Below the pieces are notes generated by a model. The model saw nothing but the letters and a program-made list of their open reading frames with translations, had not been told where the DNA came from and searched no databases. Positions 8,201-16,045 of a stretch of 27,620 nucleotides of DNA are shown here, piece after piece. The stretch comes from JBBSVE01 sp038233815 (GTDB taxonomy: Bacteria; Pseudomonadota; Alphaproteobacteria; Rhodobacterales; Rhodobacteraceae), in NCBI GenBank assembly GCA_038233815.1, contig JBBSVE010000029.1, forward strand, positions 1 through 27,620, written 5' to 3'. The first letter of the stretch is position 1. Each line of letters begins with the position of its first letter. A program made the translations under genes and the position numbers.

Positions 8201-9240
8201 GTGGGGTGCAGATGCTCACCGTGACGGAGGAGGAGGGCGAGCAGCGGCTCGACCGCTGGTTCCGCCGAAGGTTTCCGCAGCTGACCCAAGGCTCGGTCGA
8301 AAAGCTGTGCCGCACCGGGCAGGTCCGGGTCGACGGGGCGCGCGCGAAGGCTGCCACCCGCGTCGCGCCGGGGATGGAGATCCGCGTGCCTCCGCTGCCC
8401 GATGACGAGGCCCCGGCCCGCACCCGGCAGGGTATCCCGGCCGCCGATGTGCGGATGATCCAGAATGCTGTCATCTTCCGCGACCAGCACCTCATCATCC
8501 TGAACAAGCCTGCGGGTCTTGCGAGCCAGGGCGGATCGGGGCAGGGCGACCGACATGTGGACGGGCTGACCGAGGCGCTGATGTTCGGCTACAAGGAGCG
8601 CCCGAAGCTGGTGCACCGGCTCGACAAGGACACGTCCGGCGTCCTGATGCTGGCCCGGACCGACCGCGTGGCGCGCACCCTGTCGGAGGCGCTGCGCCAC
8701 CATGCCACCCGCAAGATCTACTGGGCCGCCGTCGCGGGCGTGCCGTCGCCGCGTCAGGGCTCGATCAAATATGCGCTGGAGAAGGCAAAGGGCCACGGGC
8801 GCGGCGGCGAGGGGGAGAAGATGATCTGCATCCATCCCGCCAAGGTCGCCGATCACCCCGAGGCCAAGCGCGCGCAGACCGATTTCTTTACCCTATGGTT
8901 CTTGGGCAACCGCCTGTCGTGGATGGCGCTGGAGCCGATCACCGGGCGCACTCACCAGCTTCGCGCGCACATGGCCGAACTGGGCCATCCGATCCTCGGC
9001 GACGGCAAATACGGTGGGTCGGGGGCGGAGAACATGGGCGACGGCTGGGGCGCGTCGATCGGCGGCGAGGTCAGCCGCAAGCTGCATCTGCACGCCCGCT
9101 CGCTTAGCCTCGAGCATCCGGTGACGAAGGCGCCGATGACCTTCACGGCGCCGCTGCCCGACCATATGGCGCAGACCTGGAAGGCGCTCGACTGGGGCGA
9201 GGGCGATGTGCCCGCCGACCCGTTCGGTGCGCGAAGGTGA
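8197..9240 (+). CDS. rluC: 23S rRNA pseudouridine synthase (RluC/RluD family)
   Basis: This is a 347-residue pseudouridine synthase. An S4 RNA-binding domain occupies about residues 15-70 (RLDRWFRRRFPQLTQGSVEK). The catalytic RluA-type domain follows, with motif HRLDKDTSG at 140-148 (catalytic Asp143) and GRTHQLRAHMAELGHPILGD near the C-terminal third. The family converts uridines in 23S rRNA to pseudouridine. RluC rather than RluD is favoured by overall layout and by the alphaproteobacterial neighbourhood, but the target site cannot be proved here. ATG 8197 overlaps crcB, and the TGA overlaps the GTG of the ATP12 family gene (9237-9240). Confidence 0.9.
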   Translation: MSGVQMLTVTEEEGEQRLDRWFRRRFPQLTQGSVEKLCRTGQVRVDGARAKAATRVAPGMEIRVPPLPDDEAPARTRQGIPAADVRMIQNAVIFRDQHLIILNKPAGLASQGGSGQGDRHVDGLTEALMFGYKERPKLVHRLDKDTSGVLMLARTDRVARTLSEALRHHATRKIYWAAVAGVPSPRQGSIKYALEKAKGHGRGGEGEKMICIHPAKVADHPEAKRAQTDFFTLWFLGNRLSWMALEPITGRTHQLRAHMAELGHPILGDGKYGGSGAENMGDGWGASIGGEVSRKLHLHARSLSLEHPVTKAPMTFTAPLPDHMAQTWKALDWGEGDVPADPFGARR

Positions 9241-9944
9241 GCGGCTGGGCGCCGAAACGCTTCTGGCAGAAGGCGGAGGCGATGGCCTGCGCCGGCGGCT
9301 TCACCGTTCATCTCGACGCAAAGCCCGTCCGCACCCCGGCAAAGGCGGAATTCGTGCTGCCCACGATGGGGCTGGCCGAAGCGGTCGCCCTCGAATGGGA
9401 GGCGCAGGACGGGCAGGTCCGGCCCGAGACGATGCCCAACACGCGGTCCGCCAACTCCGCCATCGACAAGATCGTGCCGCAGTTTCCCGAGGTCGTGGAC
9501 CTCGTGGCCGCCTACGGTGCTTCGGACCTTCTGTGCTACCGCGCGACGACGCCGGACGCGCTGATCCGGTTGCAGCACAACGGTTGGCAGCCGCTTCTGG
9601 ACTGGGCCGCGGACGCGCTGGGCGCGCCGCTCTCGGTGACGCAAGGCGTCATTCCGGTGCCGCAGCCGGAGGCGTCGCTGAGCGTGCTGCACACCCGCGT
9701 CCGCGCGCTCTCTCCGTTCCAGCTGGTCGCGTTCCACGATCTGGTGGCCATCTCGGGCTCGCTGATCCTCGGGTTCGCGGTGGCCGAAGGTCGGGTCGGG
9801 GTCGCGGAGGCGTGGGATCTGTCGCGCATCGACGAGGACTGGCAGGCCCGCGAATGGGGCGTGGACGACGATGCGGCAGCGACCGCCGCCCTGAAGCGCG
9901 CGGCGATGGAGCATGCGGGGCGATTCTTCGGCTTGTGTGGGTGA
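9237..9944 (+). CDS. ATP12 family F1-ATPase assembly chaperone
   Basis: This is a 235-residue member of the ATP12 family, the alphaproteobacterial relative of the mitochondrial chaperone that protects the F1 alpha subunit during ATP synthase assembly. Visible hallmarks are FTVHLDAKPVRTPAKAEFVLP near the N-terminus, EWEAQDGQVRPETMPNTRSANSAID in the middle and ASDLLCYRA before the C-terminal helical domain. The GTG start at 9237 overlaps the rluC stop (GTGA). From memory, many Rhodobacteraceae carry a HAD-type hydrolase gene between rluC and this gene; none is present here. A Rho-independent terminator follows the stop by 17 bases and ends the transcript. Confidence 0.92.
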   Translation: MSGWAPKRFWQKAEAMACAGGFTVHLDAKPVRTPAKAEFVLPTMGLAEAVALEWEAQDGQVRPETMPNTRSANSAIDKIVPQFPEVVDLVAAYGASDLLCYRATTPDALIRLQHNGWQPLLDWAADALGAPLSVTQGVIPVPQPEASLSVLHTRVRALSPFQLVAFHDLVAISGSLILGFAVAEGRVGVAEAWDLSRIDEDWQAREWGVDDDAAATAALKRAAMEHAGRFFGLCG

Positions 9945-9961
9945 CAATCCTGCCTGATAGG

Positions 9962-9983
9962 CGGGCATGACCGCCCGTTTTTT
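9962..9983 (+). terminator. Rho-independent terminator after the rarA-crcB-rluC-ATP12 genes
   Basis: A perfect GC stem CGGGC/GCCCG with a 6-base loop is followed at once by six T (9978-9983). An alternative register, GGCGG/CCGCC from 9960, also pairs. It lies 17 bases after the ATP12 family stop and before the bztA leader, so it separates the two operons. Confidence 0.85.
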
Positions 9984-10043
9984 CGCCATGACGCCCGCAA
10001 GCCCCTGCGCGCACAGGTTTTTCCATATCGGCTCGCGTTTCCC

Positions 10044-10073
10044 TTGACCTTTGAATCGCCTTCAGAGGAAACT
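10044..10073 (+). promoter_or_regulatory. Candidate bztA promoter
   Basis: TTGACC at 10044-10049 matches five of six -35 consensus bases. After 18 bases comes GAAACT at 10068-10073, a weak -10 (three of six). It sits about 100 bases upstream of bztA, downstream of a terminator, where a promoter is required. This is inferred from pattern only. Confidence 0.4.
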
Positions 10074-10138
10074 GCACCGCACTGAGGGAGCATTCCTTCA
10101 CTCCCCGTTGTCCGATCTGGAGCGGCGGGGGGCATAAA

Positions 10139-10155
10139 GCCGCCGGCAAGGCGGC
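10139..10155 (+). promoter_or_regulatory. Hairpin in bztA leader
   Basis: GCCGCC and GGCGGC form a perfect 6-bp stem with a 5-base loop. It lies a few bases upstream of the ribosome binding site AGGAAGAGGA (10161-10170) of bztA. It could protect the 5' end or tune translation of the highly expressed binding protein. No terminator-type T tract is present. Confidence 0.4.
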
Positions 10156-10174
10156 ACATCAGGAAGAGGACAGT

Positions 10175-11191
10175 ATGAACAAGACGATCTTTCTAGGTTC
10201 GCTCGTCGCAGCGGCGGCAGTGGCCGGGGTCGCCTCGGCCTCCACGCTCGGCGATATAAAGGCGCGTGGTGAGCTGATCTGCGGTGTGAACGTCGGTCTG
10301 ACGGGCTTTGGCGCGCCGGATGCCAATGGGGACTATCAGGGCTTCGATGCCTCGCTTTGCAAAGCCATTGCGGCGGCCGTCCTGAGCGATCCGACCAAGG
10401 TGAAGTTCGTGCCCACGACCGGCGAGACGCGCTTCACCGCGCTTGCGTCGGGCGAGGTTGACGTGCTGATCCGGAACTCCACCTGGACCTTCAGCCGCGA
10501 TGTTGACCTGAAATTCGATTTCGTCGCGGTGAATTACTACGACGGTCAGGGCTTCATGGTGAAGAAGTCGCTCGGCGTGTCGTCAGCCAAAGAACTCGAC
10601 GGGGCCACGATCTGTATCCAGACCGGGACTACGACCGAGCTGAACCTCGCCGATTTCTTCAAGGCGAACAACATCAGCTACACCCCCGTGACGGTGCAGG
10701 ATGACAGCGAGGCGCTGCGCCAGTATCAGGCTGGCACCTGCGACGCCTACACGACGGACGCCTCTGGCCTTGCCGCGACGCGTGCGACCTTGGCCGATGC
10801 CGCCGACAACGTGATCCTGCCGGAGATCATCTCGAAGGAACCCCTGGGCCCGCTCGTGCGGCATGGCGACAACCAGTGGGGCGACATCGTCCGCTGGACC
10901 TACTACGCGCTCCTCGCCGCCGAGGAGAAGGGCATCACCAAAGCCAACGTGGAGGAAGTTGCCTCCACCAGCACAGACCCCGAGGTGCGCCGGCTTCTGG
11001 GCCTCGAGGGCAACCTCGGTGCGATGTTCGACCTCGACAAGGAATGGGCCAAGCGCGCCATCATGGTGAACGGCAACTACGGCGAGATCTTCGCCTCCAC
11101 CATCGGTGATGCCACGCCAATCGGTCTGGCGCGCGGTCTGAACGCGCTATGGACGCAGGGTGGCCTGCAATATTCGCCGCCGTTCCGGTAA
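10175..11191 (+). CDS. bztA: Amino acid ABC transporter substrate-binding protein (BztA/AapJ)
   Basis: This is the periplasmic solute-binding protein of a polar/acidic amino acid importer (glutamate, glutamine, aspartate, asparagine in characterised Rhodobacter BztABCD and rhizobial Aap). It has 338 residues. The signal peptide is MNKTIFLGSLVAAAAVAGVASA with a likely ASA-S cleavage after residue 22. The mature start TLGDIKARGELICGVNVG and the blocks GYQGFD-like YQGFDASLCKAIAAAV, RNSTWTFSRDVDL and YYDGQGFMVKK are diagnostic of the AapJ/BztA subgroup, which is longer than ordinary family-3 binding proteins. ATG 10175 has a strong AGGAAGAGGA site. A hairpin follows the gene, fitting differential expression from the permeases. 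Confidence 0.94.
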   Translation: MNKTIFLGSLVAAAAVAGVASASTLGDIKARGELICGVNVGLTGFGAPDANGDYQGFDASLCKAIAAAVLSDPTKVKFVPTTGETRFTALASGEVDVLIRNSTWTFSRDVDLKFDFVAVNYYDGQGFMVKKSLGVSSAKELDGATICIQTGTTTELNLADFFKANNISYTPVTVQDDSEALRQYQAGTCDAYTTDASGLAATRATLADAADNVILPEIISKEPLGPLVRHGDNQWGDIVRWTYYALLAAEEKGITKANVEEVASTSTDPEVRRLLGLEGNLGAMFDLDKEWAKRAIMVNGNYGEIFASTIGDATPIGLARGLNALWTQGGLQYSPPFR

Positions 11192-11207
11192 GTCTGGACC
11201 AAAGACG

Positions 11208-11230
11208 GGGCGCACCGGACCGGTGCGCCC
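11208..11230 (+). promoter_or_regulatory. Strong intercistronic hairpin between bztA and bztB
   Basis: An 11-base arm GGGCGCACCGG and its exact complement CCGGTGCGCCC are separated by a single A, a near-perfect 23-base palindrome starting 17 bases after the bztA stop. It is followed by ATTTCG, not a long T run. It probably acts as an mRNA 3'-end stabiliser and partial terminator that keeps the binding protein in excess over the permeases, as in other ABC operons. Confidence 0.65.
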
Positions 11231-11335
11231 ATTTCGCCACGTCCGGCACCGGGCGAGACGACACGACAGACCTGCGCTTCCGGGATCGTCCGGAACGAAA
11301 GCCACAAAGGCCGCGCACGGTTCAGGGGGTATGAG

Positions 11336-12631
11336 ATGGCGATAGCCAGCGACGCGCCGAAGCCGGGCTTCCGGCTGAGCATGCTGATCTACGACACGCG
11401 GTTTCGCGCGATCACGATCCAGATCATCGTTCTCATCCTCGTGCTTCTGGGTGTGGCGTGGCTCGTCAACAACACGATCCAGAACCTTGCCGCCAAGGGC
11501 AAGGACATCGATTTTTCCTTCCTTTGGACGCGTGCCGGCTACGATATCGCCCAGCACCTGATCCCCTACACCAATGACAGCAGCCACTTCCGGGCGGCGC
11601 TTGTGGGGCTGGTCAACACGCTGGTCCTGTCGTTTTTCGGCTGTATCCTCGCCACCGTGATCGGCGTGGTCGCGGGCATATTGCGTTTGTCGAACAACTG
11701 GCTCGTCGGGCGGATCATGACGCTCTACGTGGAGATCTTCCGCAACGTGCCGCTGCTTTTGTGGATCGTTCTGTCCTACACGCTTTTTGCCGAGACCCTG
11801 CCCAGCACGGCCGATTTCCGCGCCAGCGCCAAGCTCGTGGCCGCCGGTCAACCCGCCACGGCGAGCATGAGCTTCGGCGGAACGGTCGCCGTCACGAACC
11901 AGAGCGTCAACATCCCCGGCCCCTACCTCGATCCCGCCCACGCGCCGTTCGGGCTGCTGCAACCGTTGCAGTTCGGGGACGTGACGATCAGCCTCAACTT
12001 CATCCTGCTGCTCGTTATCGTGCTGGCCTCGGTCTATGCCAAGATCCTCGTGTCGCGCAGCGCCGACCGCGTGCAGGAAAGCACGGGCAAGCGGCCGACG
12101 ACCTGGTGGAAATCGCTGCTGATCCTGGTCGTGCCGGTTCTGATCGCGCTTTGGGCCATGGGGCTGCGGTTCTCCGTCCCGGAGTTCGGGCGCTTCAACT
12201 TCGAGGGCGGCATCATCATCGCCCACAGCTTCACGGCACTGCTGATCGCGCTGGCGCTCTATACCGGGGCCTACATCGCGGAGGCGGTGCGCGCGGGCAT
12301 CCTCGCCATCGCGCGGGGTCAGTCGGAAGCCGCTTTCGCGCTGGGCCTGCGCCCGAACCGGACCATGTCGCTCATCATTCTGCCGCAGGCGCTCAGGGTC
12401 ATCATTCCGCCGCTGATCTCGCAATATCTCAACCTCACGAAGAACACCTCGCTCGGCCTCGCGGTGGGCTATCTCGACCTGCGCGGCACGCTGGGCGGCA
12501 TTACCCTGAACCAGACCGGACGGGAGCTGGAGTGCATGCTCCTGCTGATGCTGACCTACCTCATCATCTCGCTCATCATCTCTTCGGTGATGAACCTCTA
12601 CAACCGGGCCATGCAGATGAAGGAGCGCTGA
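11336..12631 (+). CDS. bztB: Amino acid ABC transporter permease (BztB/AapQ)
   Basis: This is an inner-membrane permease of the Bzt importer, 431 residues. The first span is at about 26-44. A large non-conserved insert (roughly residues 150-260) separates early and late membrane segments, which is characteristic of BztB/AapQ compared with about 230-residue HisM-type permeases. The EAA loop that docks the ATPase reads EAVRAGILAIARGQSEAAFALGL at about 315-337, followed by LPQALRVIIPPLISQYLNL. ATG 11336 is preceded by GGGGGT. The 144-base gap to bztA holds a hairpin. The next gene begins 1 base after the stop. Confidence 0.93.
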   Translation: MAIASDAPKPGFRLSMLIYDTRFRAITIQIIVLILVLLGVAWLVNNTIQNLAAKGKDIDFSFLWTRAGYDIAQHLIPYTNDSSHFRAALVGLVNTLVLSFFGCILATVIGVVAGILRLSNNWLVGRIMTLYVEIFRNVPLLLWIVLSYTLFAETLPSTADFRASAKLVAAGQPATASMSFGGTVAVTNQSVNIPGPYLDPAHAPFGLLQPLQFGDVTISLNFILLLVIVLASVYAKILVSRSADRVQESTGKRPTTWWKSLLILVVPVLIALWAMGLRFSVPEFGRFNFEGGIIIAHSFTALLIALALYTGAYIAEAVRAGILAIARGQSEAAFALGLRPNRTMSLIILPQALRVIIPPLISQYLNLTKNTSLGLAVGYLDLRGTLGGITLNQTGRELECMLLLMLTYLIISLIISSVMNLYNRAMQMKER

Positions 12632-12632
12632 G

Positions 12633-14093
12633 ATGTCGGACACCGCATCCGAGACGTCCCGCCCCTTCGTGCGCGACAACATGCTGGAGGCGCGCCCCGC
12701 CCCCGGTCGTTCCTCCGGCTCTGTCCGCTGGCTGCGGGAGAACCTGTTCTCGACATGGGCGAACGCGGCGCTGACGATCCTCGGCCTGCTGGCGGTCTGG
12801 TGGTTCGTGGCGGCCTCGCTGCCGTGGCTCCTGCATTCGGTATGGGTCGCGAACTCGCTGGGGGAATGCCGCCAGATCGTCGAGGCGGATTATGGCAAGG
12901 GTGCCACCGGTGCCTGTTGGGCGGTGATCCGCGAACGCTGGCACCAGTTCCTGTTCGGCTTCTACCCGGACACGCTCTACTGGCGTCCGGTGCTGTCGCT
13001 GGGGCTTCTGTTCGTGGCACTGGCCCCGGTGCTGTTCTCCGACAGCGCCAAGCGGCGGACCGGGATGATCGTGGCGTCCTGCGTCCTGACGCTGCTCGCG
13101 GTCTGGGCCCTGCAGGGGATCGGTGGCCACCTGATCGTCGTCGTTGCGGCCTTTGCAGTCCTGCTGGCGATCGGCATCGCGGCGCCGCAGCATTTGTTCC
13201 TGTTCTCCATCCTGTTCCCGTTCGTCGGATATTGGTTGCTCTGGGGCGGGTCGGTCTGGCGCCCGGTGGCGGTGTTCGCGGGTTTCGTGCTGATCGTGCC
13301 GGTCTACCGCTTGCTGGTCGGGCGGCTTGGCACCGTGGTCGCGACGGCCGCGGGGTTCCTCGCGGCCTGCGTCTGGTGGCTTTTCCTCCAGGGCCTCGTC
13401 ACGCCCGACATCGCACGAATGATCCCCGTCAATCTGGAGGGCGTGGACAGCGACCGCTTCGGCGGGTTCCTCCTCTCCATCGTCATCGGGGTCACGGCGA
13501 TTTCGGCGTCGCTGCCGATGGGCATCCTGCTGGCGCTCGGGCGGCGGTCTGACATGCTGCTGATCAAGGTGCTCAGCGTCGGGTTCATCGAGTTCATCCG
13601 GGGTGTGCCGCTGATCACGATGCTCTTCACCGCGTCGCTGCTGCTCCAGTATTTCCTCCCCCCCCGCACGCAGTTCGACCTGATCCTGCGCGTGGTGATC
13701 CTCGTAACCTTTTTCGCCGCCGCCTATATCGCGGAGGTGATCCGCGGCGGTCTCGCCTCGCTGCCCCGCGGACAGTTCGAGGCGGGCGACGCGCTCGGCC
13801 TCGACTACTGGCAGGCGCAGCGGCTGATCGTCATGCCTCAGGCGCTCAAGATCGCCATTCCCGGCATCGTCGGCACCTTCATCGGGCTCTTCAAGGACAC
13901 GACGCTGGTGGCCTTCGTGGGTCTCGCCGACCCGCTCCTTGGCATCACCAAGATCGTGCGGTCCGACATCGACTGGAAGGGCATCTACTGGGAGCCCTAC
14001 CTCTTCGTCGGTGCCATCTTCTTCGTCTTCTGTTTCGGCATGTCGCGCTATTCCATGTATCTGGAACGCCGCCTCAAGACCGACCACCGTTAA
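12633..14093 (+). CDS. bztC: Amino acid ABC transporter permease (BztC/AapM)
   Basis: This is the second membrane subunit, 486 residues, forming a heterodimer with BztB. An N-terminal cytoplasmic stretch (about 45 residues) precedes the first span. A hydrophobic central insert with several extra helices (about 115-255) is typical of BztC/AapM. The permease core and EAA loop AEVIRGGLASLPRGQFEAGDALGL are at about 366-389, followed by MPQALKIAIPGIVGTFIGLFKDTTL. The ATG is 1 base after bztB, with AAGGAG in the end of bztB as ribosome binding site. A 767-codon open frame runs antisense here but is a GC-driven shadow. Confidence 0.93.
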   Translation: MSDTASETSRPFVRDNMLEARPAPGRSSGSVRWLRENLFSTWANAALTILGLLAVWWFVAASLPWLLHSVWVANSLGECRQIVEADYGKGATGACWAVIRERWHQFLFGFYPDTLYWRPVLSLGLLFVALAPVLFSDSAKRRTGMIVASCVLTLLAVWALQGIGGHLIVVVAAFAVLLAIGIAAPQHLFLFSILFPFVGYWLLWGGSVWRPVAVFAGFVLIVPVYRLLVGRLGTVVATAAGFLAACVWWLFLQGLVTPDIARMIPVNLEGVDSDRFGGFLLSIVIGVTAISASLPMGILLALGRRSDMLLIKVLSVGFIEFIRGVPLITMLFTASLLLQYFLPPRTQFDLILRVVILVTFFAAAYIAEVIRGGLASLPRGQFEAGDALGLDYWQAQRLIVMPQALKIAIPGIVGTFIGLFKDTTLVAFVGLADPLLGITKIVRSDIDWKGIYWEPYLFVGAIFFVFCFGMSRYSMYLERRLKTDHR

Positions 14094-14105
14094 GGGAGCC
14101 TGCCC

Positions 14106-14882
14106 ATGGCCGATACAGCACTCGCCTCCAGAATGCAGGTCTCCGACGAGATCGCGATCCAGATCCGCGTCATGAACAAGTGGTATGGCACCTTCCACGT
14201 CCTGCGCGACATCGACATGACGGTGATGCGGGGCGAGCGGATCGTGATTTGCGGCCCCTCGGGATCGGGCAAATCGACGCTGATCCGCTGCATCAACCGA
14301 TTGGAGGAGCATCAGAAGGGCCAGATCGTCGTGGACGGGACCGAGCTGACCTCGGACCTGAAAAATATCGACAAGGTGCGCTCCGAGGTCGGGATGGTGT
14401 TCCAGCATTTCAACCTGTTCCCGCATCTCACGATCCTGGAGAACCTGACCCTCGCCCCGATCTGGGTCCGCAAGACGCCCAAGCGCGAGGCGGACGAGAC
14501 GGCGATGCACTATCTGGAAAAGGTCAAGATCCCCGAGCAGGCGCAGAAATATCCCGGAATGCTTTCGGGCGGACAGCAGCAGCGCGTGGCCATCGCGCGC
14601 TCGCTCTGCATGAAGCCGCGGATCATGCTTTTTGACGAGCCGACCTCCGCACTCGACCCCGAGATGATCAAGGAGGTGCTCGACACCATGATCGAGCTCG
14701 CGGAGGAGGGCATGACCATGATTTGCGTGACGCACGAGATGGGATTCGCGCAGGCCGTGGCGAACCGGGTGATCTTCATGGATCAGGGCCAGATCGTGGA
14801 GCAGAACGAGCCGAAGGAGTTTTTCAACAACCCCCGGTCGGAGCGCACGAAACTGTTCCTGAGCCAGATCCTCGGGCACTGA
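14106..14882 (+). CDS. bztD: Amino acid ABC transporter ATP-binding protein (BztD/AapP)
   Basis: This is the cytoplasmic ATPase of the Bzt importer, 258 residues. Walker A GPSGSGKST is at 50-58, Q-loop VFQHFNLFPHLT near 98-109, signature LSGGQQQR at 153-160 and Walker B IMLFDEPTSALDPE from 173, then H-loop VTHEMGFA. These are the polar amino acid GlnQ/AapP-type motifs. The ATG at 14106 follows bztC by 12 bases with GGGAG upstream. ATG 14172 would drop the N-terminal extension but lacks a clear site. Its TGA stop lies inside a palindrome shared with the convergent gene's stop. Confidence 0.95.
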   Translation: MADTALASRMQVSDEIAIQIRVMNKWYGTFHVLRDIDMTVMRGERIVICGPSGSGKSTLIRCINRLEEHQKGQIVVDGTELTSDLKNIDKVRSEVGMVFQHFNLFPHLTILENLTLAPIWVRKTPKREADETAMHYLEKVKIPEQAQKYPGMLSGGQQQRVAIARSLCMKPRIMLFDEPTSALDPEMIKEVLDTMIELAEEGMTMICVTHEMGFAQAVANRVIFMDQGQIVEQNEPKEFFNNPRSERTKLFLSQILGH

Positions 14883-14898
14883 GCCGGGGAGGGCTCAG
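14879..14898. terminator. Bidirectional terminator-like palindrome over two convergent stop codons
   Basis: CTGAGCC (14879-14885) and GGCTCAG (14892-14898) are perfect 7-base complements around a 6-base loop. The left arm contains the bztD stop TGA (14880-14882) and the right arm contains, on the minus strand, the stop of the SixA-like gene (14895-14897). There is no T tract in either direction, so it may act as a barrier or RNA 3'-end hairpin rather than a full intrinsic terminator. Confidence 0.55.
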
Positions 14899-15401
14899 GC
14901 GTCCACGTCCTTGGGCACGAAGAAGTCGAGGCAGGCGCCGGTGGCGTAGGCAACCGTCCCCCAGTCGTCGTCCGTGAAGTCCGCGACCAACGTGGCGCCG
15001 GTGGGGAAGTGACGGAAATCGGGGTTGACCGGCGCGCGCGCGACGATCCGCTGCGCAAACTCGCCGATGCCGGGGTTGTGCCCCACGATCATCGCCGTAT
15101 CGCCCGCCGCATGGCGCAGCACCGCGAGCAGCGTGTCCGGCCCGGCATTGTAGAGCGCGGGCTTCAGGTCCGCGTCGGTTGGCGTGTCGAGCGTTGCCCG
15201 CACCCGGTCCCACGTTTCCCGCGTGCGGGCCGCGTCGGAACACAGCACCTGGTCCGGGACATAGCCGCGCGAGGCGAGCCACGCGCCGAGTTCGGTCGCC
15301 GCCGCGCGTCCCCGGTCGTTGAGCGTCCGGTCGTGGTCGGGGCAGGACGCGTCGTCCCAGCTCGATTTCGCGTGCCGCGTGAGGATCAGGCGTCTGGTCA
15401 T
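14895..15401 (-). CDS. Histidine phosphatase family protein, SixA-like
   Basis: This is a 168-residue single-domain phosphatase of the histidine phosphatase (phosphoglycerate mutase) superfamily. The catalytic RH pair is Arg9-His10 in LTRHAKSSW and the second catalytic His is His108 in VGHNPG. The compact size and the RHAKSSW start match SixA-type phosphohistidine phosphatases, which in E. coli act on ArcB or PtsO-type phosphohistidines. The substrate here is unknown. The ATG overlaps the stop of the ferredoxin-like gene by 4 bases, making it the last gene of the argB operon. Its stop sits in the shared palindrome with bztD. Confidence 0.88.
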   Translation of the reverse strand: MTRRLILTRHAKSSWDDASCPDHDRTLNDRGRAAATELGAWLASRGYVPDQVLCSDAARTRETWDRVRATLDTPTDADLKPALYNAGPDTLLAVLRHAAGDTAMIVGHNPGIGEFAQRIVARAPVNPDFRHFPTGATLVADFTDDDWGTVAYATGACLDFFVPKDVDA

Positions 15402-16045
15402 TTATGAAACTGCCTCATGTGATAGGCCGACTGTTCGGGGAGCCTGCCATAGGCGCGGCTGATCGGGCAAGCCCTGCGCACCGCGCACCCCTCGTTCATG
15501 CAGGAAGCCCCGTCCGGGCTGTCAAGGAACGCGTGGCAGCGGGGCACATCGTAGCCCGCCTCGGTCAGCGCCGCCACCGGGCAGGCGGTAAGACAGGGGG
15601 CTGGGCAATCGTCGCAGGGACGTGGCCCTGCGGGTGGCAGGTCGATGCGTCGGTCCAGCAACAGCGCGCCCCGGTAGGAGGCAAAGAGCCCGGCGCGGTC
15701 ATGGACCAGAAGGCCGACGGGGCTCGCCCACGAGCGACCGGAGCGGAGCGCCCATTGGTAGAACGGATGCCACGGCGGCCCGCCGAACGGAAACAGCGCC
15801 GTGGCCTGCAAAGCGTCCGCCATGTCCCCGATCACCCGTAAGGACCAGCGGTCCACCGGATCGGGCGCGCCGTCGCGATATTCCGGGCTGCCCATCAGGT
15901 GCGTCCAGAACCCCGGTTCGGCCGGGCCGAGCAGGACCAGCGTGCGTGTGCCGTCGGGAAGGCGATCCTCAAGGGTGGCGTGAAAGCCGCCCATCACCAT
16001 GAGCCGCTCCGCCGAGGCGAGCCTCTCGATCCGGTCCAGCGTCAT
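15398..16045 (-). CDS. Ferredoxin-like protein with two 4Fe-4S cysteine sets
   Basis: This is a 215-residue cytoplasmic protein of unknown exact role. Residues 1-140 have no motif I can name. The C-terminal part carries eight cysteines at 144, 147, 151, 155, 170, 182, 187 and 193. They are arranged CxxCxxxCxxxCP and, later, CxxxxCxxxxxCP, a pattern able to bind two 4Fe-4S clusters and reminiscent of the C-terminal region of epoxyqueuosine reductase. It lacks the rest of QueG, so that name is not given. The start ATG at 16045 overlaps the argB stop (ATGA); a long upstream open frame is the shadow of argB. It may be an electron carrier or a reductase module. Confidence 0.8.
   Translation of the reverse strand: MTLDRIERLASAERLMVMGGFHATLEDRLPDGTRTLVLLGPAEPGFWTHLMGSPEYRDGAPDPVDRWSLRVIGDMADALQATALFPFGGPPWHPFYQWALRSGRSWASPVGLLVHDRAGLFASYRGALLLDRRIDLPPAGPRPCDDCPAPCLTACPVAALTEAGYDVPRCHAFLDSPDGASCMNEGCAVRRACPISRAYGRLPEQSAYHMRQFHK

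Noticed and set aside
11147..12682. Open frame of 511 codons antisense to bztB
   Set aside because: It overlaps a secure permease gene, and its biased His/Asp/Glu/Arg/Gln composition marks it as a shadow.
12576..14879. Open frame of 767 codons antisense to bztC and bztD
   Set aside because: It is antisense to two clear transporter genes, is composed of low-complexity His/Arg/Asp/Glu/Gln-rich sequence, and has no motif. Long antisense frames are expected at this GC content.
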